Assembly: GCA_963971575.1 (NCBI GenBank)
Contig: OZ020619.1
Span: 25,858,800 to 25,922,799, forward strand
Source: Liopterus haemorrhoidalis
Taxonomy: Eukaryota > Arthropoda > Insecta > Coleoptera > Dytiscidae
Reading direction: 5' to 3'
Length of the DNA: 64,000 nucleotides
Under the pieces are notes generated by a model. That model made no database searches, was not told where the DNA came from, and worked only from the letters and a program-made list of their open reading frames with translations. Below are positions 8,790 to 16,559 of the stretch, piece by piece; the stretch's first letter is position 1; each line of letters starts with the position of its first letter. Position numbers and translations under genes: made by a program.

Positions 8790-9708
8790 TGCTTTTATGT
8801 ATCCAACTGTTTTGATTATTATCAAACCCCAACCACTTTACAAACACCATATCACCTTTTCGTTTAAGCACTTTTTGAACCAAGTACAAATCAGAATGTT
8901 TCACTTTTTGCAATTCTTCGTTGTAAAATCCCCCCTGTATTGGTTGATCTGTAAAATCTTTCAGGATATATGTGGTAGGGTTTGTTAAACATATCTTTGA
9001 GATGATGAATATTTCGTTTGACCAGTTTGGTGTGTAACCCTTTTCAAATTCACTACGATATTTGCTTATACGTACATGGTCACCAACTCTGTATTTTGAC
9101 TTTATATCGGCAATTTTAATACGATTATAAGAGGTATTCAACACCTGTTTTTCAATCTTTTTTGTAACATCAATCGGTCTCATATTAATCGTGCTATGCT
9201 TCCTCATATTATACTTCAACACAATATCTTGCAATAATTTCAACCATTTGTATGTCCCCTGAAAGCTAAACTCCTTCCACATGAGTGATTTAAGCGAACG
9301 GTTTACACGCTCTACAATACTCGCTTTCTTGCTACTAAATGTTGAGTAATGGTTAATCTTGTATTTTTCCATTAATTTTTTAAACTCTTTGTTATAAAAT
9401 TCTTTACCCATATCAGTTTGTAGATTTTTAGGGATTCGATTATTACTAGAAAAAATTTTTTGCATTGTTTTAGACACGTCAACTCCTGATTTACTTTTAA
9501 CTGGTTCAGCCCACACATATTTTGAAAATGTATCGATCACCACTAGTATGTATCGATATCCTTTATTTTGTTGCGCATACGGGAGCATTTCTACCAAATC
9601 TGCTTGAAATGTTTCATCTAAACCTTTAATGATAACTTTTCTCCGTTTAAAATTAATCCTTGCAGATCTATGTAATTCATTAACAACATCACGTTTTGCT
9701 TTAGACAT
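8779..9708 (-). CDS. int: Retrovirus-like integrase with C-terminal chromodomain (Polinton integrase)
   Basis: About 309 residues from ATG 9708 (MSKAKRDVV); the open frame continues only to a TTG at 9714. The rve catalytic core holds D37 (QADLVEM), D99 (QTDMGKEFYN) and E133 (SIVERVNRS). The 33-residue spacing between the last two is as I remember it for Polinton integrases. An SH3-like stretch (YRVGDHVRISK) follows, then a chromodomain at about 276-309 (VFVKWLGF...NSWI). The usual N-terminal zinc-binding region is short or absent, which is common in insect copies. The enzyme should insert the linear genome into host DNA, and the chromodomain may bias target choice to marked chromatin. All catalytic residues are present. 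Confidence 0.94.
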   Translation of the reverse strand: MSKAKRDVVNELHRSARINFKRRKVIIKGLDETFQADLVEMLPYAQQNKGYRYILVVIDTFSKYVWAEPVKSKSGVDVSKTMQKIFSSNNRIPKNLQTDMGKEFYNKEFKKLMEKYKINHYSTFSSKKASIVERVNRSLKSLMWKEFSFQGTYKWLKLLQDIVLKYNMRKHSTINMRPIDVTKKIEKQVLNTSYNRIKIADIKSKYRVGDHVRISKYRSEFEKGYTPNWSNEIFIISKICLTNPTTYILKDFTDQPIQGGFYNEELQKVKHSDLYLVQKVLKRKGDMVFVKWLGFDNNQNSWIHKSNVE

Positions 9709-9714
9709 GTTCAA

Positions 9715-9732
9715 TCATTCAACGGCTGCTGC

Positions 9733-9768
<36 letters not shown>

Positions 9769-10107
9769 AGCAGAATCGAGAGCTGACTGGACGCTCTTGC
9801 TTGAAGTATCTTCTATTTCAGGTTTCGGCATCTTCAACTCTTCAACTACCCTTTTCACTATTGATATTACACGTTTCAATACGATATTAATACCATCCAC
9901 CTCCTTTTGAATCCGATCATTTAATTTAATTGCTGTAGAATCCAATTCCTGCCTCATATATTTTTTATTTACAGCATCATCTTCATTCATAGGATCACCA
10001 ACGTTTGCTAGTCGCCTGCTGTTGAAATTATATGCATCATCATCATCATCATCATCATCATAATGGCGGTATTTTGTTGCATGATGTCCAAACTTATTGA
10101 TGGGCAT
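9715..10107 (-). CDS. Small putative virion/fibre-like protein with a DAVNKKY motif
   Basis: 130 residues from a true ATG (10107). An aspartate run is encoded by an ATC/GAT trinucleotide repeat, and a threonine run near the C terminus by GTT/ACA-type repeats. Between them is RRLANVGDPMNEDDAVNKKY, which closely resembles the NVxDPxxxxDAVNKxYV motif found in shaft regions of phage tail fibres and some virion fibres. It is followed by a predicted helical, coiled-coil-like stretch. A trimeric attachment or fibre function is therefore possible but unproven. The gene lies between integrase (9708) and the 351-residue gene (10121), tightly packed on one strand, so co-transcription is likely. The two trinucleotide repeats make the length prone to change. 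Confidence 0.68.
9733..9768. repeat. (TTG)n trinucleotide repeat inside a coding region
   Basis: About twelve copies of the triplet, encoding the threonine run of the small virion-like protein on the minus strand. A second triplet run (ATC)n at about 10,033-10,060 encodes its aspartates. Confidence 0.85.
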
Positions 10108-10120
10108 TTTGATACTGATT

Positions 10121-11176
10121 TTATTGAATAATGTTGGCTTCTTTTAACTCTTCGATAATAGATACAATTTCATTATTATGATTGTTGTTACCAGCTACTT
10201 GGGATGCAATTAAAAGCTTCAATCTATCAACTAGCTCGTTTGGATCATCCCAGTGTACATATTCCACAGGATTATTACTATAATTCATAAGTAATCCTCC
10301 CCCATGCAAACCTGTCACAACCTGTCTTTTAGAAACCCGTCTAGGTGTTGATGTAGTTCGTGTTAGTAACGGTTTAATAATTGTTCTATATTTTAGTGAG
10401 CGATTCCCACGCACCTGCTCATCAGGATCATAATTCCTTTTATGAACATTAAATCTTTCTAGTATATCACGATAATTGGCATTGTCAACTTTAGTATAAC
10501 CTGAAGGTTTACTTTTAAATAATAGTTCATACAGACCAGGGGTGCCACTATATTTTATATTATTTATAACTATATCTTTATCAACAAATTCAACATCAGC
10601 ATTAGCAATTTTAAATTTGTTACTAATCGGGTTAAAGTTTATACCGGTTGTATGATCAAATTTAGTACCCTCATGTGTTATCATTTCTTCAATGTATTGA
10701 CGTGGTAGTGGGTGATACTGTGCAAGATATTCTTCCCATGCTTCCTCAGACATTGATTTAGCTACCATATTTGATAAATAACTATAATCAATATCTCGAT
10801 CTTCTTCTTCTTCTTCTTCCATGGTTGGTGCATTCTGCGCTATTACGCTACTCTCGAGAAATGAGGGAATTTCCCGATCGGTTGTTGTACTAGCATCTAA
10901 AAAATTTGGTATTGATTTGGAGGGTTTTTCGATGTTTGAAGAGGAATGTTTTTCAATTTTTGGTTCACTTTTCAAATTTTCTTCTCGATTTTCTTCTTGT
11001 TTAATCGCACTAACATCATATAACTTACTCGATAGTTCTTTCAGTTGTTTTGTGACTGGCTCATATGATTTCTCAAGCTGGCTTTCCTGCTCTTTAGCAC
11101 CCTCTTTTAGGGCTTGCAGTTTTCGTTTAACCGTTTTACGGGTTTTTACCAACCTCTCTTTTAGTTTTTTATCCAT
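10121..11176 (-). CDS. Conserved Polinton protein with coiled-coil head and HWDDPNELVDRL tail
   Basis: 351 residues from the first ATG at 11176 (MDKKLKERL); the frame extends upstream only to a TTG at 11200. The N terminus is strongly basic and predicted coiled coil, with alternating K/R/E to about residue 60. A low-complexity linker with a glutamate run follows, then a folded C-terminal half containing GTPGLYELLF, an NVHKRNY segment and YVHWDDPNELVDRL. I recognise this C-terminal pattern as recurrent in insect Polinton-like elements, from memory; no function is established to my knowledge. Its place between the small virion-like protein and the packaging ATPase suggests a structural or assembly role. 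The promoter region upstream is duplicated (11,190-11,375). Confidence 0.78.
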   Translation of the reverse strand: MDKKLKERLVKTRKTVKRKLQALKEGAKEQESQLEKSYEPVTKQLKELSSKLYDVSAIKQEENREENLKSEPKIEKHSSSNIEKPSKSIPNFLDASTTTDREIPSFLESSVIAQNAPTMEEEEEEDRDIDYSYLSNMVAKSMSEEAWEEYLAQYHPLPRQYIEEMITHEGTKFDHTTGINFNPISNKFKIANADVEFVDKDIVINNIKYSGTPGLYELLFKSKPSGYTKVDNANYRDILERFNVHKRNYDPDEQVRGNRSLKYRTIIKPLLTRTTSTPRRVSKRQVVTGLHGGGLLMNYSNNPVEYVHWDDPNELVDRLKLLIASQVAGNNNHNNEIVSIIEELKEANIIQ

Positions 11177-11189
11177 ACTACTTAAACAG

Positions 11190-11375
11190 GTTAAAAGCAA
11201 CTAAACAGAGCTATCTTTTTCACCTATTCTATTTTATTACTGGAAAAAATTTGCTCGACACCCCGAAACAACTAAAAATATGCTAAAAACAGGTCAAAAA
11301 TAGGTAAAAAGCAACTGAACAGAGCTGTTTTCCCCACCGAATCTATTCTATTACTGGAAACAATCTGCTCCATCC
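11190..11375. repeat. Duplicated promoter-like segment (about 70 bp, 113-bp offset)
   Basis: The stretches at about 11,193-11,263 and 11,306-11,375 are about 80 percent alike. Each contains, on the minus strand, a CCAGTAATA...CTCTGTT(C/T)AGTTGC core. TCAGTT matches the arthropod initiator consensus. Both lie upstream of the 351-residue gene and after the ATPase stop, so they look like tandem initiators. Confidence 0.6.
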
Positions 11376-11378
11376 GAA

Positions 11379-12065
11379 TTATTTATCCAATATTAAAAAA
11401 TTATCAAAACCTTTTCTGTAGCGACCTCTATTCAAAGCACTTTCTTTATTAATTAACAAAAAACCATAATTGTCACGCCAACAAAACGAACACATGTCTC
11501 TGAATTCATTGTAATTCATATCTGTCCCCACGTGATCCGTGTACGCATGTTTCAAATTCATTTCATCTTGTTTGAAAAGAATGATTAAATTTGAATTATC
11601 ACGAATGAGTTGTTTTGGAATTTTTGAATATGTCTGGGCGAGGTAGAAACAATCAACCAGAAAATGTCGCCCCATGGAAAAATACTGACGTACTACGTCC
11701 TGTTTGCTTGTCATAATATCATCAAATATAAAAACAGTATTACATTTTGCATGAGCAGGTGATACAATTTTTTCACTACTGCTATATGCCTTAAACGTAA
11801 TACCATTTATTGGTTTCAACAGCTGTTCCAGATACTTATACTTGGGTTGATACAGAGACTTGGAATAAAGATTAACGTTTTCAAAACGTAAACCATTTGG
11901 ATGTTCAATTAATGCAACGATTAAATTTGTTTTCCCACAACCACTCGGACCAGAAATCAAACATCTAACGATTGAAGGTAGTAAGGTACTATGCCTTTGT
12001 TTTTTTTTACATTCAATATCACAATTTACAACGTTTAAGGTTTGGGAGTGTTTTACTACACGCAT
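11379..12065 (-). CDS. A32/FtsK-HerA-type DNA packaging ATPase
   Basis: 228 residues from a true ATG. The Walker A motif GPSGCGKT is at residues 39-46 and Walker B VFIFDDI at about 111-117. A glutamine and an arginine typical of the sensor regions follow (YLAQTYSKIPKQLIR). This is the genome-packaging motor ATPase of Polintons, adintoviruses and related double jelly-roll viruses. It acts at the capsid vertex to pump DNA. Length and motifs are normal for the family. The gene is divergent from the PLA2 gene, with only 61 bases between the two ATGs, so the promoters must overlap. Confidence 0.95.
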   Translation of the reverse strand: MRVVKHSQTLNVVNCDIECKKKQRHSTLLPSIVRCLISGPSGCGKTNLIVALIEHPNGLRFENVNLYSKSLYQPKYKYLEQLLKPINGITFKAYSSSEKIVSPAHAKCNTVFIFDDIMTSKQDVVRQYFSMGRHFLVDCFYLAQTYSKIPKQLIRDNSNLIILFKQDEMNLKHAYTDHVGTDMNYNEFRDMCSFCWRDNYGFLLINKESALNRGRYRKGFDNFLILDK

Positions 12066-12126
12066 GGTGGTTGTTGAAAGAAAACTGATAAATATTTCAA
12101 CATTTTTATTTATTTAATCATTTGTA

Positions 12127-12942
12127 ATGTATGTGCAGAGGGGCAAGCATCGCAAACAGGGTGCGGGTTTCTTAAATACTTTAATAAACAAACTTCCAGT
12201 TGAACTTCATATCCCAGGATATAGATATTGCGGTCCTGGTACCCGTTTAGAGAAAAGATTATTGCGTGGGGATCCTGGAATAAATAAATTAGACACGGCT
12301 TGCAGACAACACGACATCGCTTATAATCTAAGTGAAAAAATTGAAGATCGACACGAAGCAGATCGTATTCTAGCTGAGGAGGCATCTCAACGTCTCAAAT
12401 CATCAGACGCATCAATAGGTGAAAAAATTGCAGCGCTCGGAGTAAAAACAGCGATGAAGGCAAAAGTGAAGTTAGGCATGGGCATGGATAACAAACAATC
12501 CACGATTAAGCGTAAGACTAGGAAACGAAAAAGTCAGGGAGTGATGCCCTTTCGTGATGTTGTGAAACGGGCTCGTACTGCCATCAGAAAAAATAAACCT
12601 GAAAACATAGAGAAAGCAGCTCAAGTAGCATTCCGCTCAATCAAACAAATCAAGAGAAAAATTGGAACACCACGTGTAATATCACTACCGAAATCTGGTG
12701 GATTTCTCCCCTTGATTCCTCTTTTTGCAGGGCTTAGCGCACTAGGAGCCTTAGGAGGTGGTGCGGCGGGAATTGCAAAGGCTGTCGGCGATGCCCGTAC
12801 CGCATCTGAACAATTGAAAGAAAGTCAGAGACACAACAAAACGTTAGAGGCGATAGCTATGGGTAAAGGGTTGTACTTGCGACCGCATAAAAAAGGTTAT
12901 GGAATGTATTTGAGAGCTCCATGTAAATCAAAAAACTGTTAA
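12127..12942 (+). CDS. Parvovirus-type phospholipase A2 virion protein with adenovirus pX/pVI-like tail
   Basis: 271 residues from a true ATG. A calcium-loop motif YCGPG lies at residues 34-38, and the catalytic DTACRQHD (His62-Asp63) at 56-63, as in parvovirus VP1 unique regions. A strongly basic region follows (KRKTRKRK), then a hydrophobic glycine/alanine-rich segment (LFAGLSALGALGGGAAG). The C terminus contains GKGLYLRPHKKGYGMYL, reminiscent of adenovirus core/minor proteins. By family knowledge PLA2 virion proteins help particles leave the endosome; here that is inferred. The last seven codons may be a read-through extension caused by the change discussed at 12,924. The catalytic residues are intact. 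Confidence 0.9.
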   Translation: MYVQRGKHRKQGAGFLNTLINKLPVELHIPGYRYCGPGTRLEKRLLRGDPGINKLDTACRQHDIAYNLSEKIEDRHEADRILAEEASQRLKSSDASIGEKIAALGVKTAMKAKVKLGMGMDNKQSTIKRKTRKRKSQGVMPFRDVVKRARTAIRKNKPENIEKAAQVAFRSIKQIKRKIGTPRVISLPKSGGFLPLIPLFAGLSALGALGGGAAGIAKAVGDARTASEQLKESQRHNKTLEAIAMGKGLYLRPHKKGYGMYLRAPCKSKNC

Positions 12943-13313
12943 TAGAGTTACCAGAACGTGCACTCACCGACATAGATATAAGCAAATTTGCAAAAAAAAT
13001 TAAATTGCCATATTTTCGCGGAGTCTTTTCTCGAAATGAACTACCCATAAAAGTAAATAAAAATGAAATGGGTGTTATAAATTTGGATGATGCTAACCAT
13101 CCTGGTTCACATTGGGTGTGTTATAAAAAATATAAAAATGTGGCTATATATTTTGACAGTTTTGGTAACTTAAAACCTCCGATTGAATTAGTGAAATATC
13201 TTAAAAGTAATAATGATTGCGACATCATTAGATATAATCATGATGTGCATCAAACTTACAATGATATAAATTGTGGGCACTTATGTTTAAAATTTCTATA
13301 TGAAAACAGATAA
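12921..13313 (+). pseudogene. Adenain-like cysteine protease with a stop directly after its only ATG
   Basis: The frame encodes an adenovirus-type maturation protease: GSHWVCY holds the catalytic histidine, YFDSFG the acidic residue and NCGHLCL the cysteine. The core is intact to the stop at 13,313. However, there is no ATG between the in-frame TAA at 12,924-12,926 and the protease core. The only candidate start, ATG at 12,921-12,923, is followed immediately by that TAA. Codons after the TAA (IKKLLIELPERALTDIDI) match the usual N-terminal region of insect Polinton proteases, from memory. So the start is broken by a point change, or translation begins at a non-AUG codon such as CTG 12,936, or at an unseen spliced start. 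Family role: cleavage of capsid precursors. Overlaps the PLA2 gene end and the penton start. Confidence 0.82.
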
Positions 13314-14073
13314 AATATATATGCAAAGGTGTAGTTATCTTAAAGAAGCCATGTCATATACGTTCACTCTCACAGGACGCAGCTCTATCTTAACCGCAGA
13401 TATTAATCCCGCTATTGATTTAGATGATGATGATGGAGAGTATGTGTTGGGGTTAATTAATTGCGAGTCATATAATGCGATTCCAAATATTGAAGAGGGT
13501 ATCAATAATTGTTTCTATTTCGGTGACAAAAAATGTGAATTACCGACAGGATCATATGAAGTGAAGGATATAAAAACATACTTGAACAGGTTTATTAAAA
13601 AACTGAATGAGGATGCTCAGGGTGGGAAAGAAACATTAATAATAAAAGCGAACAGAAGTACTTTGAAATGTGAAATATTAGCAAGTCAAGATATTGATTT
13701 CACTAGAAATGATACCTTCAGAGATTTATTGGGGTATAAATCCAATCTTCTTAAAGCTAGTGAGGTACATATAGCTGATTATCCAATAAATATTCTCAAA
13801 GTAAACGCTATATGTATTATGTGCAATTTGATATCAGGATCATATAATAATAACGAACAAACGCATATTATTCATGAATTTTTCCCGAATGTTGAACCTG
13901 GTGAAAAAATTATTGAAAGCCCACAAAATACAATTTACATGCCGATAAACACACGTAGTGTAAGATCGATTATCGTACATATACAAGATCAAGATGGCAA
14001 TTTAATCAATTTCAGAGGTGAAGTCATTACGTTAAGACTACATCTGAAGAAAGTAGCTAACAATGGTCATTAA
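13300..14073 (+). CDS. Penton-like minor capsid protein
   Basis: The open frame starts at ATG 13,300 (257 residues), but a later ATG at 13,351 (MSYTFTLTG) better fits the usual start of Polinton penton proteins and gives 240 residues. The pattern SYTFTLTGRSSILTADI ... YVLGLINCESYNAIPNI and the C-terminal IYMPINTRSVRSI is that of the single jelly-roll vertex protein of Polinton/adintovirus particles. It would occupy the fivefold vertices. The start region overlaps the end of the protease frame by 14 bases if the upstream ATG is used. The 49-residue gene after it overlaps its end by 11 bases. Confidence 0.85.
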   Translation: MKTDKIYMQRCSYLKEAMSYTFTLTGRSSILTADINPAIDLDDDDGEYVLGLINCESYNAIPNIEEGINNCFYFGDKKCELPTGSYEVKDIKTYLNRFIKKLNEDAQGGKETLIIKANRSTLKCEILASQDIDFTRNDTFRDLLGYKSNLLKASEVHIADYPINILKVNAICIMCNLISGSYNNNEQTHIIHEFFPNVEPGEKIIESPQNTIYMPINTRSVRSIIVHIQDQDGNLINFRGEVITLRLHLKKVANNGH

Positions 14074-14212
14074 ATACAATCAACCCACTATCCGCACGGT
14101 ATTAAATAAACCTTATGAGTTTAAAAAAACCAGTTCGTTAAGGACTGTCAAACAGTTAACGTTGGATAATCAGAAGTTTCTGCAATCGCTTGGACTTCAA
14201 ATTAAGATTTAA
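14063..14212 (+). CDS. Small conserved-looking 49-residue protein between penton and hexon
   Basis: ATG at 14,063 overlaps the penton stop by 11 bases. The frame is open for 49 codons and ends ...NQKFLQSLGLQIKI. A small protein with a FLxSLG tail in this place recurs in insect Polintons, as I recall. Directly after the stop, in another frame, the sequence could encode a strongly basic peptide (IGGKKKKRRRR, 14,215-14,247). A frameshift may therefore have removed a basic tail, as expected for a core or DNA-condensing peptide. Function unknown. Confidence 0.55.
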   Translation: MVIKYNQPTIRTVLNKPYEFKKTSSLRTVKQLTLDNQKFLQSLGLQIKI

Positions 14213-14316
14213 AAATTGGTGGCAAGAAAAAAAAACGAAGAAGAAGAATAAATTCTCTCTAGTAGTTATTTGGATTAGGATTATAATCACTACAGTTTTC
14301 AAGTGTACTAGGAAAA

Positions 14317-15537
14317 ATGGATTATAATATTTTAAATGTAACAGAGCGTGCTCTAGAAGATAATTCTATTGTTAACGCAGAGAAACACACTCATCAGCCA
14401 TACTCATCAACCACTTTTAACAATAATGATGAGGTCCGGATCCCGATCCCTCAGCAGGATACTTATACTCTACCGTGGAACAGTTTAATATACATAGAAG
14501 GTAGAGTGACTAAGGTAGATGGAACACCTTCAACCAACGTAAAATTTACAAATAATGGTATTGCATTTTTGTTTGATGAAATTCGCTATGAAGTGAACGG
14601 GGTTGTAATTGATAGGGTTCGAAATCCGGGTATTACAACCACTATGAAATCGCTTGTTTCATGTAACCAGAATGAAAGTAAGGCGTTGAAAAACGCTGGC
14701 TGGTATGGATGTTCAGAGACTGCTGATTCGCTAATAGATGAAAAGGGTTACTTCAATGTATGTATACCACTAAGAATGTTGCTTGGTTTTGCTGAGGATT
14801 TCCGAAAAATTATAATGAACTTACGTCAAGAGTTGGTTCTCATACGCAGCAACACGGATAATAATGCTCTGAAAAATTCTGATGCTACAGAAAAAATAAA
14901 ACTTGAACTAAATAAAGTTCAGTGGAAGATTCCACACATATCAGTGGCAGATGCGGAACGCTTAATGTTGTTGAATTTACTTAATGCTAATGCTGAACTA
15001 CAATTAACGTTCAGAAGTTGGGAGTTGATAGAGTATCCCGTTTTGCAAGAAACTCAACATCATACCTGGGCGGTTAAAACTACCTCTCAACTTGAAAAAC
15101 CTCGATTTATCATTTTCGGGTTACAGACAAATGTTAAAAATGATCTGGGTAAAAGTATGAGTATATTTAACCATTGTCATTTAACTAATATAAAATTATA
15201 TTTAAATTCTGAAATATATCCATATGATAATTTAAATTTGAACTTTAAGCAAAATTGTTATGCAATGTTATATGATATGTATGCACAGTTTCAATCATCG
15301 TATTACGGTCGAGATAATGGGCCAATAATGTCACCAGATGATTTTAAAAGATTCGCCCCATTAGCGGTTCTTGACTGTACTCATCAGAATGAAGTGTTAA
15401 AATCTGGAGCTGTAGAAGTTCGTCTGGAATTTGAAACTGGTGAAAACATGCCTGCGAATACTACTGCATATTGTCTAATTTTACATGATAAAATTGTTAA
15501 ATATTCTCCTACAACCAGTATTGTACGTGTATTGTAA
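14317..15537 (+). CDS. Major capsid protein, double jelly-roll (hexon-like)
   Basis: 406 residues from a true ATG, intact. The N-terminal region contains VRIPIPQQDTYTLPWNSLIYIEG, and the C-terminal half contains YSSYYGRD-like aromatic repeats and an FETGENMPANTTAYCLIL strand, typical of Polinton/adintovirus hexons. It forms the pseudo-hexagonal capsomers of the particle. The complete frame, with penton, PLA2 and packaging ATPase genes, means that capsids could in principle be made if the protease is functional. Polyadenylation signal AATAAA at about 15,610. The upstream spacer (14,248-14,316) holds a TACAGTTTTC initiator-like stretch. Confidence 0.93.
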   Translation: MDYNILNVTERALEDNSIVNAEKHTHQPYSSTTFNNNDEVRIPIPQQDTYTLPWNSLIYIEGRVTKVDGTPSTNVKFTNNGIAFLFDEIRYEVNGVVIDRVRNPGITTTMKSLVSCNQNESKALKNAGWYGCSETADSLIDEKGYFNVCIPLRMLLGFAEDFRKIIMNLRQELVLIRSNTDNNALKNSDATEKIKLELNKVQWKIPHISVADAERLMLLNLLNANAELQLTFRSWELIEYPVLQETQHHTWAVKTTSQLEKPRFIIFGLQTNVKNDLGKSMSIFNHCHLTNIKLYLNSEIYPYDNLNLNFKQNCYAMLYDMYAQFQSSYYGRDNGPIMSPDDFKRFAPLAVLDCTHQNEVLKSGAVEVRLEFETGENMPANTTAYCLILHDKIVKYSPTTSIVRVL

Positions 15538-15640
15538 TTTTCTTATAATATGTATACTTTAAAATATGATAAAAGTGTGTAATGATATATTTGTATATTT
15601 TTATGTTTTCAATAAATTCACATGTGAAAAATATAAAAAC

Positions 15641-15958
15641 TATGTTTTATTCAATGACCCTAATTATGCAGAAAAGGAAAAAATAACAGCCTGTTAAAAG
15701 CAGTTCACATGGTCTGTAAAATTTTCCTACGTAACACCTTTTAGAATTTTGTGAGCTCTTCACCCCTGTCATCTCCGCAACCATCTTAACACCATGATCG
15801 CACTACCTTTTCCTCCCATTTTCTCATAAACTTCTTCAGCTCTCAGGGAACCACCTGTTTAGAACCTCTTAGGCAACGACCTTTGACCTTCTTCAGCTGT
15901 CTCTATGGGGATGCTGTCCGCGACTTCTCCAGCACCTCCTGGGGCACTTCTTGTAACT
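15641..15958. other. Right flank of the virus-like element; no gene seen
   Basis: Higher in G+C than the element. No terminal inverted repeat, no open frame and no target-site signature could be recognised. Confidence 0.4.
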
Positions 15959-15960
15959 GG

Positions 15961-16104
15961 TGACCTTGAAAGACACTCCCAAGGTCAAGTCGGACCCCAT
16001 GACCTTGAAAAACTCTTCCAAGGTCAAGTCGGACCCCATGACCTTGAAAAACTCTTCCAAGGTCAAGTGGAACCCCATGACCTTGGAAGACTCTTCCAAG
16101 GTCA
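15961..16104. repeat. 39-bp minisatellite carrying paired nuclear-receptor-type half-sites
   Basis: Four units start at 15,961, 16,000, 16,039 and 16,078, exactly 39 bases apart. Each carries TGACCTTG and, 11 bases later, CAAGGTCA, that is, two inverted extended AGGTCA half-sites. CCAAGGTCA and TCAAGGTCA match the FTZ-F1/ERR-type monomer consensus YCAAGGYCR. Because 39 is a multiple of three, several frames stay open across the array, but none looks like a protein. Confidence 0.85.
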
Positions 16105-16304
16105 AGTGAAACCCCGTAATCTCGACATGCGGATGACCACGGTCCAAAGTCCAATGTGTCACAGGAATAGCACAAGTATACTACTATTAGGTTAGTAATA
16201 AATAAACTGGTAAATCCAAAAATTTTCATTAGCGTTTTAGAGCAGAGATTACCTAAACAGGCGAAATATGATAGTTCTTTCCAAACTGACAGCAAAACCT
16301 GTAG

Positions 16305-16425
16305 TGCGGATAGTGCGGATATTTTTGCGGATGCGGATCGGATGCGGATTTGTTATTTACAAAAGCTGCGGATGCGGATCGGATGCGGATCATGGATGTG
16401 CGGATGCGGATCGGATGCGGATACA
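16305..16425. repeat. GCGGAT-type short repeat cluster
   Basis: About a dozen TGCGGA/GATGCGGATCG words in imperfect tandem, G+C rich against an AT-rich background. Open frames here (CGCGSDAD-like) are repeat artefacts. Confidence 0.75.
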
Positions 16426-16559
16426 GAAAAGCTTATCCGCGCAGGGCTCTACACATGGTCAATGTGGCGTTTTGAACTGATCCTATTATCCCTGCATAAG
16501 TACGTACTGAAATTTGCATTAAACAAAACTTCTTTAAATTTCGTAACGATTTCTACTGT

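Larger units (their letters stand above)
1..15640. mobile_element. Polinton/Maverick element of adintovirus type (near complete)
   Basis: A contiguous block of genes diagnostic of Polinton/adintovirus elements: protein-primed DNA polymerase B, integrase, packaging ATPase, adenain-like protease, PLA2 virion protein, penton and hexon. Minus-strand genes fill the left two thirds, and the capsid genes run on the plus strand at the right. The last gene ends at 15,537, with an AATAAA at about 15,610. No repeats follow that belong to the element, and I could not match the first 220 bases to the region 15,540-15,900 as an inverted repeat. The left terminus therefore probably lies upstream of the window, or the termini have been lost. 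Both limits given are approximate. Almost all frames are intact over 15 kb, which argues for a recent insertion or a functional provirus-like state. Confidence 0.93.

Noticed and set aside
13005..13313. Protease starting at 13,005
   Set aside because: The codon is TTG, and the conserved N-terminal region lies upstream of it, so this is not the true start.
15893..16295. Overlapping open frames on both strands with 13-residue repeats
   Set aside because: They come from the 39-bp minisatellite, whose period is a multiple of three, so frames stay open by chance. No start context or conserved domain.
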